Assembly (NCBI GenBank): GCA_040880805.1
Contig: JBBDHW010000009.1
Span: 1 to 46,647, forward strand
DNA: 46,647 bases
DNA from: Acidimicrobiia bacterium
GTDB taxonomy: Bacteria > Actinomycetota > Acidimicrobiia > IMCC26256 > DASPTH01
Direction of reading: 5' to 3'
Shown here: positions 1-8,255 of the stretch, in pieces
Layout: each line of letters opens with the position of its first letter
Position numbering within the stretch: the first letter of the stretch is position 1
Program-made: the position numbers and the translations under genes
The notes under the pieces: generated by a model
Told to the model about the DNA's origin: nothing
Database searches by the model: none
The model's input: only the letters and a program-made list of their open reading frames with translations

Positions 1-204
1 CGTGAACAGGAAGATCGTGCAGGCAATCACCGTCAACCGGTCGAGGTTCCGCTCTACCACCGTGGAGCCCGCCATGGAGCCGCCCAGCGAGCCGCCTCCG
101 AACATGTCCGAGAGGCCCCCGCCACGGCCTGAGTGCAGCAGGATCAGGAAGATCAGCATCAGTGCGACGGCGACGTCGATGACGACCAGGAGCGTATTGA
201 GCAT
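1..204 (-). CDS. secG: Protein translocase subunit SecG (C-terminus beyond window edge)
   Basis: Small membrane subunit of the SecYEG preprotein channel. The 68 codons present start at ATG 204 with a hydrophobic segment (about residues 4-23), then the Gly-rich cytoplasmic loop GRGGGLSDMFGGG characteristic of SecG, and the beginning of the second membrane helix, which runs off the window. A GGAG about 13 nt upstream is a possible ribosome site. It is the last visible gene of the gap-pgk-tpiA-secG string, where SecG is expected in Actinobacteria. The 154 nt between tpiA and secG hold no gene but contain one copy of a palindromic repeat. Confidence 0.88.
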   Translation of the reverse strand, partial: MLNTLLVVIDVAVALMLIFLILLHSGRGGGLSDMFGGGSLGGSMAGSTVVERNLDRLTVIACTIFLFT

Positions 205-291
205 CGTGTCCCGTTTCTCCGGTTTTCGGCCTACTCGGGAGCAACCAGTGTACCCCCCACGCACCCACATTCCCGCTCACGGTGCTGCGCA

Positions 292-337
292 CCGGGCCGC
301 TGGGCCACCCCTCGCTGCGCCCGCAGGATACCTGCGG
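292..337 (-). repeat. Dispersed palindromic repeat, copy A
   Basis: Perfect 7-bp arms (321-327 and 331-337) close an ATA loop. The flank at 292-318 matches the flank of the copy at 46568-46612 almost base for base (CCGGGCCGCTG, GGCCAC, TCGCTGC). It lies between tpiA and secG, in the sense orientation of the operon. A third, more diverged copy lies inside uvrA (18905-18929). Confidence 0.6.
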
Positions 338-358
338 CGCCGACGCTCGGGCCTGCTG

Positions 359-1147
359 TCAGCGGCGGTACTGCACGATGCGCGCGAAGTCGTCGGGGTC
401 GAGGGAGGCGCCGCCCACCAGCGCCCCGTCGATCTCTGGCATGGCCATCAGATCGGCGGCGTTGCCGGGCTTCACGCTCCCCCCGTACTGGATGCGGACG
501 GCCTGTGCAGTCGTGTCCCCGTAGAGATCGCGGAGCGCGCCACGGACCACGCCACAGGTCTCGTTCGCGTCGTCGGGCGTTGCGTTGCGACCTGTCCCGA
601 TCGCCCAGATCGGCTCGTACGCGACGACGCACTCGGCGGCCTCCGCGGCCTTCACCCCGGCGAACGCGGCACGCGCCTGCGAGCTCACGCGCTCCGAGGT
701 CGCGCCGGCTTCTCGCTCGTCGAGCGTCTCGCCGACACAGACGATCGGCGTCATCCCGTGCTTCATCACCGCGCGCAGTTTCCGGTTGACCACCTCGTCG
801 GTCTCCCCGAATAGCTGTCGTCGCTCGGAGTGTCCGACGATCACGTACCGCACGTTGAGCTTGGCCAGCATCACGGGGCTCACCTCACCCGTGAACGCGC
901 CCTCGTTCTCCCAGTGGCAGTTCTGCGCGCCGAGCCGGATCGACAAGCGGTCGCTGTCGATCAACGTCTGGAGCGTGCGGAGGTCCGTGAACGGCGCGCA
1001 CACCACTACCTCGTTCGCCTCGTAGTCGGCTTTGTCGAGCCGGTAGGAGAGCTTCTGCACAACCTGGATCGCGACGAGGTGGTCGTGGTGCATCTTCCAG
1101 TTGCCGGCAATCACCGGCATGCGTCCGACCGTCGATGACTGGCCCAT
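359..1147 (-). CDS. tpiA: Triosephosphate isomerase
   Basis: Interconverts dihydroxyacetone phosphate and glyceraldehyde 3-phosphate in cytosolic glycolysis. The 262-aa product has the phosphate and active-site signatures of the TIM barrel: GNWKMH near the N-terminus (catalytic Lys), the catalytic His in YVIVGHSERR, the catalytic Glu in VAYEPIWAIGTG, and the late phosphate loop QYGGSVKPGN. ATG 1147 is chosen because it overlaps the pgk stop by one base and has a good GGAGAAGG ribosome site inside the end of pgk; an internal ATG just before PVIAGNWKM is an alternative. The overlap implies translational coupling to pgk. Confidence 0.96.
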   Translation of the reverse strand: MGQSSTVGRMPVIAGNWKMHHDHLVAIQVVQKLSYRLDKADYEANEVVVCAPFTDLRTLQTLIDSDRLSIRLGAQNCHWENEGAFTGEVSPVMLAKLNVRYVIVGHSERRQLFGETDEVVNRKLRAVMKHGMTPIVCVGETLDEREAGATSERVSSQARAAFAGVKAAEAAECVVAYEPIWAIGTGRNATPDDANETCGVVRGALRDLYGDTTAQAVRIQYGGSVKPGNAADLMAMPEIDGALVGGASLDPDDFARIVQYRR

Positions 1148-2331
1148 CAGTCGCGTTCCTTCTCCCGCAGCGCGGCAAGCCCCGGCAGATCGCCGTGCTC
1201 GATGAACTCGATCGACGCGCCACCCCCCGTGCTCACGTGATCGATCTTGTCGGCGAGGCCCATCTGACGAATCGCGGCTGCGCTGTCCCCGCCGCCGACC
1301 ACGGTGAAGCCGCGCGTCGCGGCGACCGCCTCGGCAACCGCGCGCGTCCCCGCCGCGAACGGGGCCACCTCGAACACTCCCATCGGTCCGTTCCAGAGCA
1401 CCGTGGCCGCGCCGGCCAGCTCGTCGGAGTAGATCGCCGCGGTCTCGGGCCCGATGTCGAGGCCTTTCCACCCATCCGGGATCGCGCCGGCAGGGACGAT
1501 GCGGATTTCGGCATCGGCGCTCGCGTCGCGGGCGATCACGATGTCGACGGGGATCCGCACGCGTCCGGTGTCGAGCACCCGACGACACTCGTCGACGAAC
1601 TGCGGTTCAACGAGTGAGTCACCGAACCGCTTCCCCTGCGCGAGCAGGAACGTGAACGCCATCGCGCCGCCGACGAGAACGGTGTCGCAGCGGTCGAGCA
1701 ACGCGTCGATCACGCCGAGCTTGTCACCTACCTTGGCTCCACCGAGCACCACTACGAAGGGGTGCTTTGCGCCGTCCAGCAGGCCCGACAGGACCTCCAC
1801 TTCGCGGACAAGCAGACGACCTCCTGCGTGCGGCAACACACGGGGCGGCCCCACGATCGACGCATGCTCCCGGTGCGAGGCCCCGAACGCCTCGTTCACG
1901 TACACATCGGCGAGCCCGGCGAGGTTGGTGCAGAACGCGGGGTCGCACGCAGTCTCGCCGGGATCGAAGCGCAGGTTCTCGAGCATGACGACGTCACCCG
2001 CCGCCGACGACGCCACCAACGGCTCGACGCGCGGGCCGGTCACCCCGGGCGCGAGCAGCACCTCACACCGCAGCAGCTCGCCGAGCCGCGCCGCGACCGG
2101 TGCCAGCGAAAGGCGCGGGTCGGGTTTGCCGCCCGGCCGGCCGAGGTGACCGCATGTCACCACCACCGCATGCCGGTCACGTAGCCACTCGATGGTCGGG
2201 AGTGCGGTGGCGATGCGCAGATCGTCGTCGATCTGACCGTCGGTCAACGGAACGTTGAAATCGACGCGCACCAGCACCCGCGTCCCCCGCTCGATCGTGA
2301 GGTCTTCGAGGCGCGGGAGGTCGACGGTCAC
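1147..2331 (-). CDS. pgk: Phosphoglycerate kinase
   Basis: Transfers phosphate from 1,3-bisphosphoglycerate to ADP. The 394-aa product has the N-terminal substrate motif VRVDFNVPL, the central GGAKVGDKLGVID stretch, and the C-terminal nucleotide-binding loop GGGDSAAAI. The GTG start at 2331 overlaps the gap stop in a GTGA arrangement, which fixes the start well and implies coupled translation. Length and motifs are normal for a bacterial PGK. Confidence 0.96.
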   Translation of the reverse strand: MTVDLPRLEDLTIERGTRVLVRVDFNVPLTDGQIDDDLRIATALPTIEWLRDRHAVVVTCGHLGRPGGKPDPRLSLAPVAARLGELLRCEVLLAPGVTGPRVEPLVASSAAGDVVMLENLRFDPGETACDPAFCTNLAGLADVYVNEAFGASHREHASIVGPPRVLPHAGGRLLVREVEVLSGLLDGAKHPFVVVLGGAKVGDKLGVIDALLDRCDTVLVGGAMAFTFLLAQGKRFGDSLVEPQFVDECRRVLDTGRVRIPVDIVIARDASADAEIRIVPAGAIPDGWKGLDIGPETAAIYSDELAGAATVLWNGPMGVFEVAPFAAGTRAVAEAVAATRGFTVVGGGDSAAAIRQMGLADKIDHVSTGGGASIEFIEHGDLPGLAALREKERD

Positions 2332-3356
2332 TCGCCGACGAAGGCGACGAGATCGACGAGTCGGTTCGAGTATCCCCACTCGTTGTCGTACCAACCGAGC
2401 ACCTTCACCATGCGACCGTTCGCCATAGTGTCGACCGCGGAGAAGATGCACGACGCAGGGTTGCCGACGATGTCGGCCGACACGAGCTGCTCCTCGGTGT
2501 ACTCGAGCACGCCACGGTACGACTTGTCGTTGGCCGCTTCCTCGAACGCGGCATTCACCGCATCGACCGATGCTTCCTCGGCGAGGTTCGCGGAGAGGTC
2601 GGTGATCGAGCCGGTGGGCGTGGGTACACGGAGTGCCGTGCCGTCGAGCCGCCCCTTGAGCTCCGGGAGCACGAGCCCGATCGCGCGCGCGGCGCCGGTG
2701 CTGCTCGGGATGATCGAGAGACCCGCGGCGCGCATGCGGCGCAGGTCGGGCTTGCCGCCTCCGCTCGGGCTGGCGAGGTCGACCAACGACTGGTCGCTCG
2801 TGTAGGCGTGGACCGTCGTCATGAGCCCCTGCTCGATCCCGAACTTGTCGTTCAGAACCTTGGCCAGCGGTGCGAGACAGTTCGTGGTGCACGACGCGTT
2901 CGAGATCACGACGTCTTTCGAGGGGTCGAACACGGCGTCGTTCACGCCCATGCAGATCGTCGCGTCGGCGTCACCGCTCGGCGCGGTGACGATCACGCGC
3001 TTCGCGCCACCCCTGAGGTGGCCTGCGGCTTTGTCCCGCGCTGTGAAATGGCGCGCCGACTCGATGACAACGTCCACGCCGTGCTCGGCCCACGGGATCT
3101 TGGTGGGATCGTCGTACTCGAGTTTGCGGACTTCGTGACCGCCGACGACGAAGCCGGTGCCGGTGACGGCGACTTCTTGAGCGAGGTTCCCGCCGATCGA
3201 GTCGTGCTTCAGGAGGAACGCCATGGTCTCGCTGTCACCGAACGGGTCGTTGACCGCGACGAGGTCGACGTTGGCGTCCGCTCGGCGGTCGAGCAGCGCC
3301 CGGTAAAACGAGCGTCCGATCCGCCCGAAGCCATTGATCCCGACACGAACCGCCAT
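2328..3356 (-). CDS. gap: Glyceraldehyde-3-phosphate dehydrogenase, type I
   Basis: NAD-dependent oxidation and phosphorylation of glyceraldehyde 3-phosphate. The 342-aa protein opens with the Rossmann motif INGFGRIGRSFYRALL and contains the catalytic cysteine in SNASCTTNCLAPLAKVL, plus the C-terminal WYDNEWGYSNR. Start ATG 3356 is preceded by a strong GGGAGG ribosome site 4-5 nt upstream. The gene begins only 25 nt after the end of yvcK, so there is no room for whiA, which is usually found here in Actinobacteria and Firmicutes. Confidence 0.96.
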   Translation of the reverse strand: MAVRVGINGFGRIGRSFYRALLDRRADANVDLVAVNDPFGDSETMAFLLKHDSIGGNLAQEVAVTGTGFVVGGHEVRKLEYDDPTKIPWAEHGVDVVIESARHFTARDKAAGHLRGGAKRVIVTAPSGDADATICMGVNDAVFDPSKDVVISNASCTTNCLAPLAKVLNDKFGIEQGLMTTVHAYTSDQSLVDLASPSGGGKPDLRRMRAAGLSIIPSSTGAARAIGLVLPELKGRLDGTALRVPTPTGSITDLSANLAEEASVDAVNAAFEEAANDKSYRGVLEYTEEQLVSADIVGNPASCIFSAVDTMANGRMVKVLGWYDNEWGYSNRLVDLVAFVGE

Positions 3357-3381
3357 TGGTCCTCCCTTGGGTTCCAACCGA

Positions 3382-4278
3382 CTACAGCAGAGCGTGCAGC
3401 GCCTGCGCCAACTGTCGCGGGCCGTGGGCGAGGCCATGGGGCCGCGCCACTCGGGCGCCAATCGGCTCGACACCGAGCGACCGCACCGCCTCGGTCGACA
3501 CCGCAAGCGCGCCGTCCTGCGCGTACAGGAAGGTGTCCACCCGCGCGCCGTGGTCGAGGACGGCGCGTAAGTGGTCGGTACCGTCGAGACCGGCGGTCTC
3601 CGGGAGCTGCGGCCGCAGGTTGGCCACCTGGACGACCCGCGCCGGCGTAGCCGCGATCGCGCGACGCAGGTCGTCGACGCAGAGCACGGGCAGCAGGCTG
3701 GTGTACAGCGAGCCGGGCGCGAGCACCACCTGATCGGCACGGGCGATCGCGCTCACGGCGTCGACCGGTGCCGCCGCGTCGGCGGGCACGAGCTCGACCC
3801 GACGGATGTTGCTGCTGTTCTGTACCGCAACCTGCCCCTCGACCTCGTGGCCGCCGACCTCGGCCTTCAGCACGACGGGTTCCGTGGTGGCCGGCAGAAC
3901 CCGGCCCACGGTGCGCAGCAGCCGGCCGGCCGCGTCGAGCGCGGCGGTGAAATCGCCGGTGGTGTCGGTGAGGCCGACGAGGACGAGATTGCCGAGCGCG
4001 TGACCGTCGAGCTCACCGGCGGCGAAGCGGTGCTCGAACGCGTTCGACCAGAGCTCGTCGTCCGCGAGGGCCACGAGGCACCGACGAAGGTCGCCCGGCG
4101 GAAGCACGCCCAAGTCGCGGCGCAGACGTCCCGACGAACCGCCGTCGTCGGCCACGCTCACGATCGCGGTGATCGACGACGCGTACTCGCGGATGCCGCG
4201 GAGCGCGGCCGCGAGTCCGTGCCCGCCTCCGAGCGCGACCACCGCAGGACCCCCCGAGTTGGTTGTGGTGTCAGTCAC
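3382..4278 (-). CDS. yvcK: YvcK/CofD-like UDP-sugar-binding protein
   Basis: Member of the YvcK (gluconeogenesis factor) family, cytosolic proteins that bind UDP-GlcNAc and link carbon flow to cell-envelope synthesis. The 298-aa product carries the family's N-terminal loop VVALGGGHGLAAALRG, then SVADDGGSSGRLRRDLG and PPGDLRRCL, the later GNLVLVGL and the VLAPGSLYTSLLPVL segment. GTG 4278 overlaps the rapZ stop by 8 nt. An in-frame ATG about 60 nt further upstream exists but would lie deeper within rapZ. The neighbours rapZ and uvrC are the usual partners. Confidence 0.92.
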   Translation of the reverse strand: MTDTTTNSGGPAVVALGGGHGLAAALRGIREYASSITAIVSVADDGGSSGRLRRDLGVLPPGDLRRCLVALADDELWSNAFEHRFAAGELDGHALGNLVLVGLTDTTGDFTAALDAAGRLLRTVGRVLPATTEPVVLKAEVGGHEVEGQVAVQNSSNIRRVELVPADAAAPVDAVSAIARADQVVLAPGSLYTSLLPVLCVDDLRRAIAATPARVVQVANLRPQLPETAGLDGTDHLRAVLDHGARVDTFLYAQDGALAVSTEAVRSLGVEPIGARVARPHGLAHGPRQLAQALHALL

Positions 4279-5140
4279 GATCGAGGTCCCGGTGATGGAC
4301 GGTCGCCGGGAAGCCCAACTGCTCGAGCACGTCGGCAAACTCCGCCGCGATCACGACGCTGCGGTGCCGCCCACCGGTGCAGCCGATTCCGATCGACACG
4401 TAGGACTTCCCCTCCCGCACGTACGCGGGCAGGAGCAGCCGCATCATGCGCTCGAGCTCGCCGAGGAACTCGCGAGCCTCGGGTGCCTGCAACACGTACT
4501 CGCGCACCTTCGGGTCCGTGCCGGGAAGCGGCCGTAGCTCGTCGACCCAGTGCGGGTTCGGCAGGAATCGGCAGTCGAACACGAGGTCGACGTCGACGGG
4601 AAGTCCATGCTTGTACCCGAACGACACGACACTCGTTTGGAGCAAGTCGCCGGTGTTCGTGGAGTCGGCGAACAACTCGCGCAGCCGGTCGCGCAGCTCG
4701 TGCACGTTGAAGTCCGATGTGTCGACGACGATGTCGGCCTGACCCTTCAGGTCTTCCAGGAGCCGGCGTTCCTGCGCGATGCCATCCGACACGCGCTCTT
4801 CGGCGGCGAGCGGATGCTTCCGTCGAGTCGAAACGTAGCGCCGCACGAGCACGTCGTCGGACGCGTCGAGGAAGAGCACGCGCGTCCGTGCGCCGCGCTT
4901 GCGCACCTTGGCGAGCGCGGCCTCGAGATCGGCGACGAACTCACCCGAACGCACGTCGACGACAAGCGCGAGCCGCTGGAGTTCCTCTTGCCCGCGCGCA
5001 AGCTCACGCACGTTGGCGATGAGTGCCGGCGGCAGGTTGTCGATGACGAAGAAGCCGAGGTCTTCGAGCACGTCACCCGCGGCCGACCGCCCCGCGCCCG
5101 ACATCCCCGTGATCACCGTGACGTCGAGCTGCTTCTTCAC
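4271..5140 (-). CDS. rapZ: RNase adapter RapZ/YvcJ family nucleotide-binding protein
   Basis: P-loop nucleotide-binding protein; in E. coli RapZ targets the sRNA GlmZ, while in Gram-positives (YvcJ) its role is less defined. The 289-aa product begins with a Walker A-like TGMSGAGRSAAGDVL, followed by FFVIDNLPP, FLDASDDVLVRRY and the C-terminal CTGGRHRSVVIAAEFAD, all RapZ hallmarks. GTG 5140 overlaps the uvrC stop as GTGA, so translation is probably coupled. In the Walker A the lysine before Ser is Arg (GAGRS), which is tolerated in this family. Confidence 0.93.
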   Translation of the reverse strand: MKKQLDVTVITGMSGAGRSAAGDVLEDLGFFVIDNLPPALIANVRELARGQEELQRLALVVDVRSGEFVADLEAALAKVRKRGARTRVLFLDASDDVLVRRYVSTRRKHPLAAEERVSDGIAQERRLLEDLKGQADIVVDTSDFNVHELRDRLRELFADSTNTGDLLQTSVVSFGYKHGLPVDVDLVFDCRFLPNPHWVDELRPLPGTDPKVREYVLQAPEAREFLGELERMMRLLLPAYVREGKSYVSIGIGCTGGRHRSVVIAAEFADVLEQLGFPATVHHRDLDRD

Positions 5141-6996
5141 CGAAAGCCACCGTGCAGATGTTCGTGTACCGCGCGCGCCACCGGCTCGGGGAGCCACGGG
5201 ATCGCGACGAGCTCGTCATCGGTGAGCTCGCGCAGCTTCTTCACGGACCCGAACTCTCTCAGCAACCGTGCCCGCCGCACCGGGCCGAGGCCAGGTACGT
5301 CGTCGAGCACCGACTTCGTCATCTTCTTGTCGCGGAGTTGGCGGTGGTACGTGATCGCGAACCGGTGTGCCTCGTCTCGGATCTGCTGGAGCAGGTAGAG
5401 CGCCTCCGAGTCGCGCGGGATGCGCACCGGCTCCGGCTCACCCGGCAGGTACACCTCTTCGAAGCGTTTCGCGAGCGACGCCACGCAGATGTCTTCCAGG
5501 CCGAGATCCTCGAGCACGCGGACCGCGACCCCGAGCTGCCCCTTCCCTCCGTCGACCAGCAGCAGGTTCGGTGGGTACGCGAACCGCTTGCCCGCACGCG
5601 CGCCTTCGTCGCGCTCGGCCAGGTAGCGGCGGAAACGCCGGCTGAGCGCTTCCTCCATGGCGGCGAAGTCGTCCTGGCCGGAAAGGTGGCGGATCTTGAA
5701 CCGCCGGTAGTCGGAACGCTTCGCCAGACCGTCTTCCATCACGACCATCGACGCCACGATCTCGCTGCCTTGGAGGTTTGACACGTCGAAGCACTCGATG
5801 CGCAGCGGTGCCTCGGGCAGGTGCAGGGCGTCCTGGAGCGCGAGGAGCGTGCGTGCACGGGCGTTATGGTCGGACGCACGGCGCAGCTTGTGGTGCAGGA
5901 ACGCCTCTTCGGCATTCTGCGTGACGGTCTGCAGCAGTTCGCGCTTCGCGCCGCGCTTCGGGACGCGGATCCGTACCTTCGCACGGCGCGCTTCCGTGAG
6001 GAACTGCTCGTACAGCGCCAGGTCGTCGGGCTCTACGGGGACGAGGACCTCGGGGGGGATGTCGGCCGGGTCGGCGCCACCGTAGAGCTGCTCCAGCAGG
6101 CGGCCGATCAACTCCGGCTGGCTGAGATCCTCGACCTTGTCGACGACGAGTCCCTTACGGCCGACCACCCGTCCCTTCCGCACGAGGAACACCTGCACCG
6201 AGGCTTCGAGCATGTCGTCGACCACGCCGATGGCGTCGTAGTCCTCTTCTTTGGCGTCGACCATCGTCTGGCGCTCGATGGCCTTGCGCACCGACACGAT
6301 CTGGTCGCGCACGCGTGCCGCTCGCTCGAACTCGAGCGCGTCGCTCGACTCGTGCATCTGCTTGTCGAGTCGGTCGAGGATCGGAGAGCTGTCGCCGTCG
6401 AGGAACTGGAGCAGTTCGCGCACCAGCCCCTCGTACTCCTCGTGGGTGACCGCGCCGACGCAGGGCGCCGCGCACTTCTCGATGTGCGCGTAGAGGCAGG
6501 GCCGGCCGAGGCGCTGGTACCGGTCGAACTTGCCCTTCGTGCACGTGCGGATCGGGAACGTGCGGAGGAGCAGGTCGAGGGTCTCCCGGATCGCGTAGGC
6601 GTGTGCGTACGGCCCGAAGTAGCGGACGCCCTTGCGCTTCGCACCGCGGAGCACCATTGCACGGGGCCACTCTTCGTCGAGGGTGACCGCGAGGTACGGG
6701 TACGACTTGTCGTCGTTGTACCGGATGTTGAAGCGGGGGTGGTGCTTCTGGATGAGGTTGAACTCGAGGAACAGCGCCTCGACCTCGTTGCGCACCTGGA
6801 TCCACTCGACGGCGTCGGCGGCGGCCACCATCTGCCGCGTGCGCTCCATGAGGCCGGTACCGAAGTACGACATCACCCGGCTCCGAAGACTCTTGGCCTT
6901 CCCGACGTAGAGCACGCGCCCGCGCTCGTCCTTGAACTGATAGGACCCCGGTGTTTCCGGGATCGTCGACGGTTCCGGCCGTTCCACGGGTCCCAT
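5137..6996 (-). CDS. uvrC: Excinuclease ABC subunit C
   Basis: Dual-incision nuclease of nucleotide excision repair. Domains seen in the 619-aa product: an N-terminal GIY-YIG nuclease in which the signature reads GSY (residues 17-19) and YVG (30-32); a UVR motif around residues 210-240 (LEFERAARVRDQI); the RNase H-like C-terminal nuclease (IECFDVSNLQGSEIVASMV, LLLVDGGKGQLG); and a terminal helix-hairpin-helix pair (VPGLGPVRRARLL). It heads the operon with rapZ and yvcK and is divergent from nadA. uvrA and uvrB lie 10-15 kb away on the same strand. Confidence 0.97.
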   Translation of the reverse strand: MGPVERPEPSTIPETPGSYQFKDERGRVLYVGKAKSLRSRVMSYFGTGLMERTRQMVAAADAVEWIQVRNEVEALFLEFNLIQKHHPRFNIRYNDDKSYPYLAVTLDEEWPRAMVLRGAKRKGVRYFGPYAHAYAIRETLDLLLRTFPIRTCTKGKFDRYQRLGRPCLYAHIEKCAAPCVGAVTHEEYEGLVRELLQFLDGDSSPILDRLDKQMHESSDALEFERAARVRDQIVSVRKAIERQTMVDAKEEDYDAIGVVDDMLEASVQVFLVRKGRVVGRKGLVVDKVEDLSQPELIGRLLEQLYGGADPADIPPEVLVPVEPDDLALYEQFLTEARRAKVRIRVPKRGAKRELLQTVTQNAEEAFLHHKLRRASDHNARARTLLALQDALHLPEAPLRIECFDVSNLQGSEIVASMVVMEDGLAKRSDYRRFKIRHLSGQDDFAAMEEALSRRFRRYLAERDEGARAGKRFAYPPNLLLVDGGKGQLGVAVRVLEDLGLEDICVASLAKRFEEVYLPGEPEPVRIPRDSEALYLLQQIRDEAHRFAITYHRQLRDKKMTKSVLDDVPGLGPVRRARLLREFGSVKKLRELTDDELVAIPWLPEPVARAVHEHLHGGFR

Positions 6997-7033
6997 TGTC
7001 GCAGGACACGCGCCGAGCGGCGTACAGTAGATA

Positions 7034-7148
7034 GGCCGGCCTGGAATTCCGGCGACATATCAAGCTCCGGGGCCGACAACCCCGCGGAGGGCGACCAGGC
7101 TGTCCCCGCCGGCCAACACCGGAGCCCATACCCCTCGGGGGAATCCAC
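7034..7148 (+). promoter_or_regulatory. Structured 5' leader of nadA (possible cis-regulatory RNA)
   Basis: The 150 nt between divergent uvrC and nadA contain nested complementary segments: GGCCGGC (7034-7040) with GCCGGCC (7108-7114), CCTGG (7040-7044) with CCAGG (7095-7099), and an inner hairpin CTCCG (7065-7069) with CGGAG (7085-7089) extended by GGG/CCC. Nearer the gene, CCCCTCGGGG (7131-7140) can fold on itself and would mask the GGGGGA ribosome site of nadA. This looks like a riboswitch-style layout, but I cannot assign a class. Confidence 0.35.
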
Positions 7149-8255
7149 ATGTTGCGAATGCAGGCCCCATTGCCGGACCGCTACACCCTCGCGTCCCCGG
7201 ACGAGCTCGACGGCTGGATCGCCGCCGCGAAATCCGAGTTGGGTGAGCACCTCCTGATCCTCGGTCACCACTACCAACGCGACGAGGTCATCAAGTGGGC
7301 GGATGCCCGTGGCGACTCGTTCAAGCTGGCGCGGTTCGCGGCGGACAGCCACCAGGCCACCGACATCGTCTTCTGCGGCGTCCACTTCATGGCCGAATCC
7401 GCGGACGTGCTCACCGGCCCGCACCAGCGGGTCATCCTCCCCGACCTCAACGCAGGGTGCTCCATGGCGGACATGGCCGACATCGACCAGGTCGAGGAGT
7501 GCTGGGAGGGCCTCGCGTCGGTCACCGACGTGAGCAAGGTGGTGCCCGTCACCTACATGAACTCGTCCGCGGCGCTCAAGGCGTTCGTCGGTGAGCACGG
7601 CGGAGCGGTGTGCACGTCGTCGAACGCGCGGGCGATCCTCGAGTGGGCGCTCGCGAAAGGCATCCCCGGGGACATCAAGGTGCTGTTCTTCCCCGACCAG
7701 CACCTCGGTCGCAACACCGCCTACGACATGGGCTACGCCGAGGACGCGATGCGGGTCTGGAACCCGCGCTTCGAGCTCGGTGGGCTCGAGGAGCGCGATC
7801 TCAAGGAGTCGTCCCTCCTGCTCTGGAAGGGCCACTGCTCGGTGCACCAGCGCTTCCGGCCCGAACACGTCGAGGCGTTCCGGGCCGAGTACCCGAATGG
7901 CGAGGTGATCGTGCACCCCGAGTGCGCGCACGACCTCGTCGAGCTGGCCGACCGCGTCGGCTCCACGGAGCGGATCCTCGCCTGGGTCGAAGCGGCTGAA
8001 CCGGGCTCGGTGATCGGCGTCGGTACCGAGATCCACATGGTGCAGCGCATGGCCGCCGAGCATCCGGACCTCACGGTGGTATCGCTCGATCCTTTGATCT
8101 GCCCGTGCTCCACGATGTTCCGCATCGACGGGCCGCATCTCGCGTGGGTGCTCGAGTCGCTCGTCGCGGGTGAGGTCGTGAATCAGATCACGGTCGACGA
8201 GCACACCGCCGAGTGGGCGCGAGTCGCGCTCCAGCGGATGCTCGACATCACTTGA
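7149..8255 (+). CDS. nadA: Quinolinate synthase
   Basis: Condenses iminoaspartate with dihydroxyacetone phosphate to quinolinate in de novo NAD synthesis, using a [4Fe-4S] cluster. The 368-aa product shows the family motifs LGHHYQRDEVIKWAD, GDSFKLA, VIFCGVHFM-like sequence, the cluster cysteine region NAGCSMADM, the VHPEC motif and the late ICPCSTM segment. ATG 7149 has GGGGGA six bases upstream. nadB and nadC, often in the same operon in other Actinobacteria, are not adjacent. The downstream methyltransferase overlaps its stop codon. Confidence 0.95.
   Translation: MLRMQAPLPDRYTLASPDELDGWIAAAKSELGEHLLILGHHYQRDEVIKWADARGDSFKLARFAADSHQATDIVFCGVHFMAESADVLTGPHQRVILPDLNAGCSMADMADIDQVEECWEGLASVTDVSKVVPVTYMNSSAALKAFVGEHGGAVCTSSNARAILEWALAKGIPGDIKVLFFPDQHLGRNTAYDMGYAEDAMRVWNPRFELGGLEERDLKESSLLLWKGHCSVHQRFRPEHVEAFRAEYPNGEVIVHPECAHDLVELADRVGSTERILAWVEAAEPGSVIGVGTEIHMVQRMAAEHPDLTVVSLDPLICPCSTMFRIDGPHLAWVLESLVAGEVVNQITVDEHTAEWARVALQRMLDIT

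Noticed and set aside
5137-6996. UvrC with a damaged GIY-YIG active site
   Set aside because: The deviations (GSY and YVG) are mild variants; the surrounding nuclease motif, length and other domains are normal.
7055-7100. SAM-I/SAM-IV riboswitch
   Set aside because: Only short stretches match the consensus; the conserved GGCAACC is not present and the full set of stems cannot be traced by eye, so it is reported only as an unclassified structured leader.
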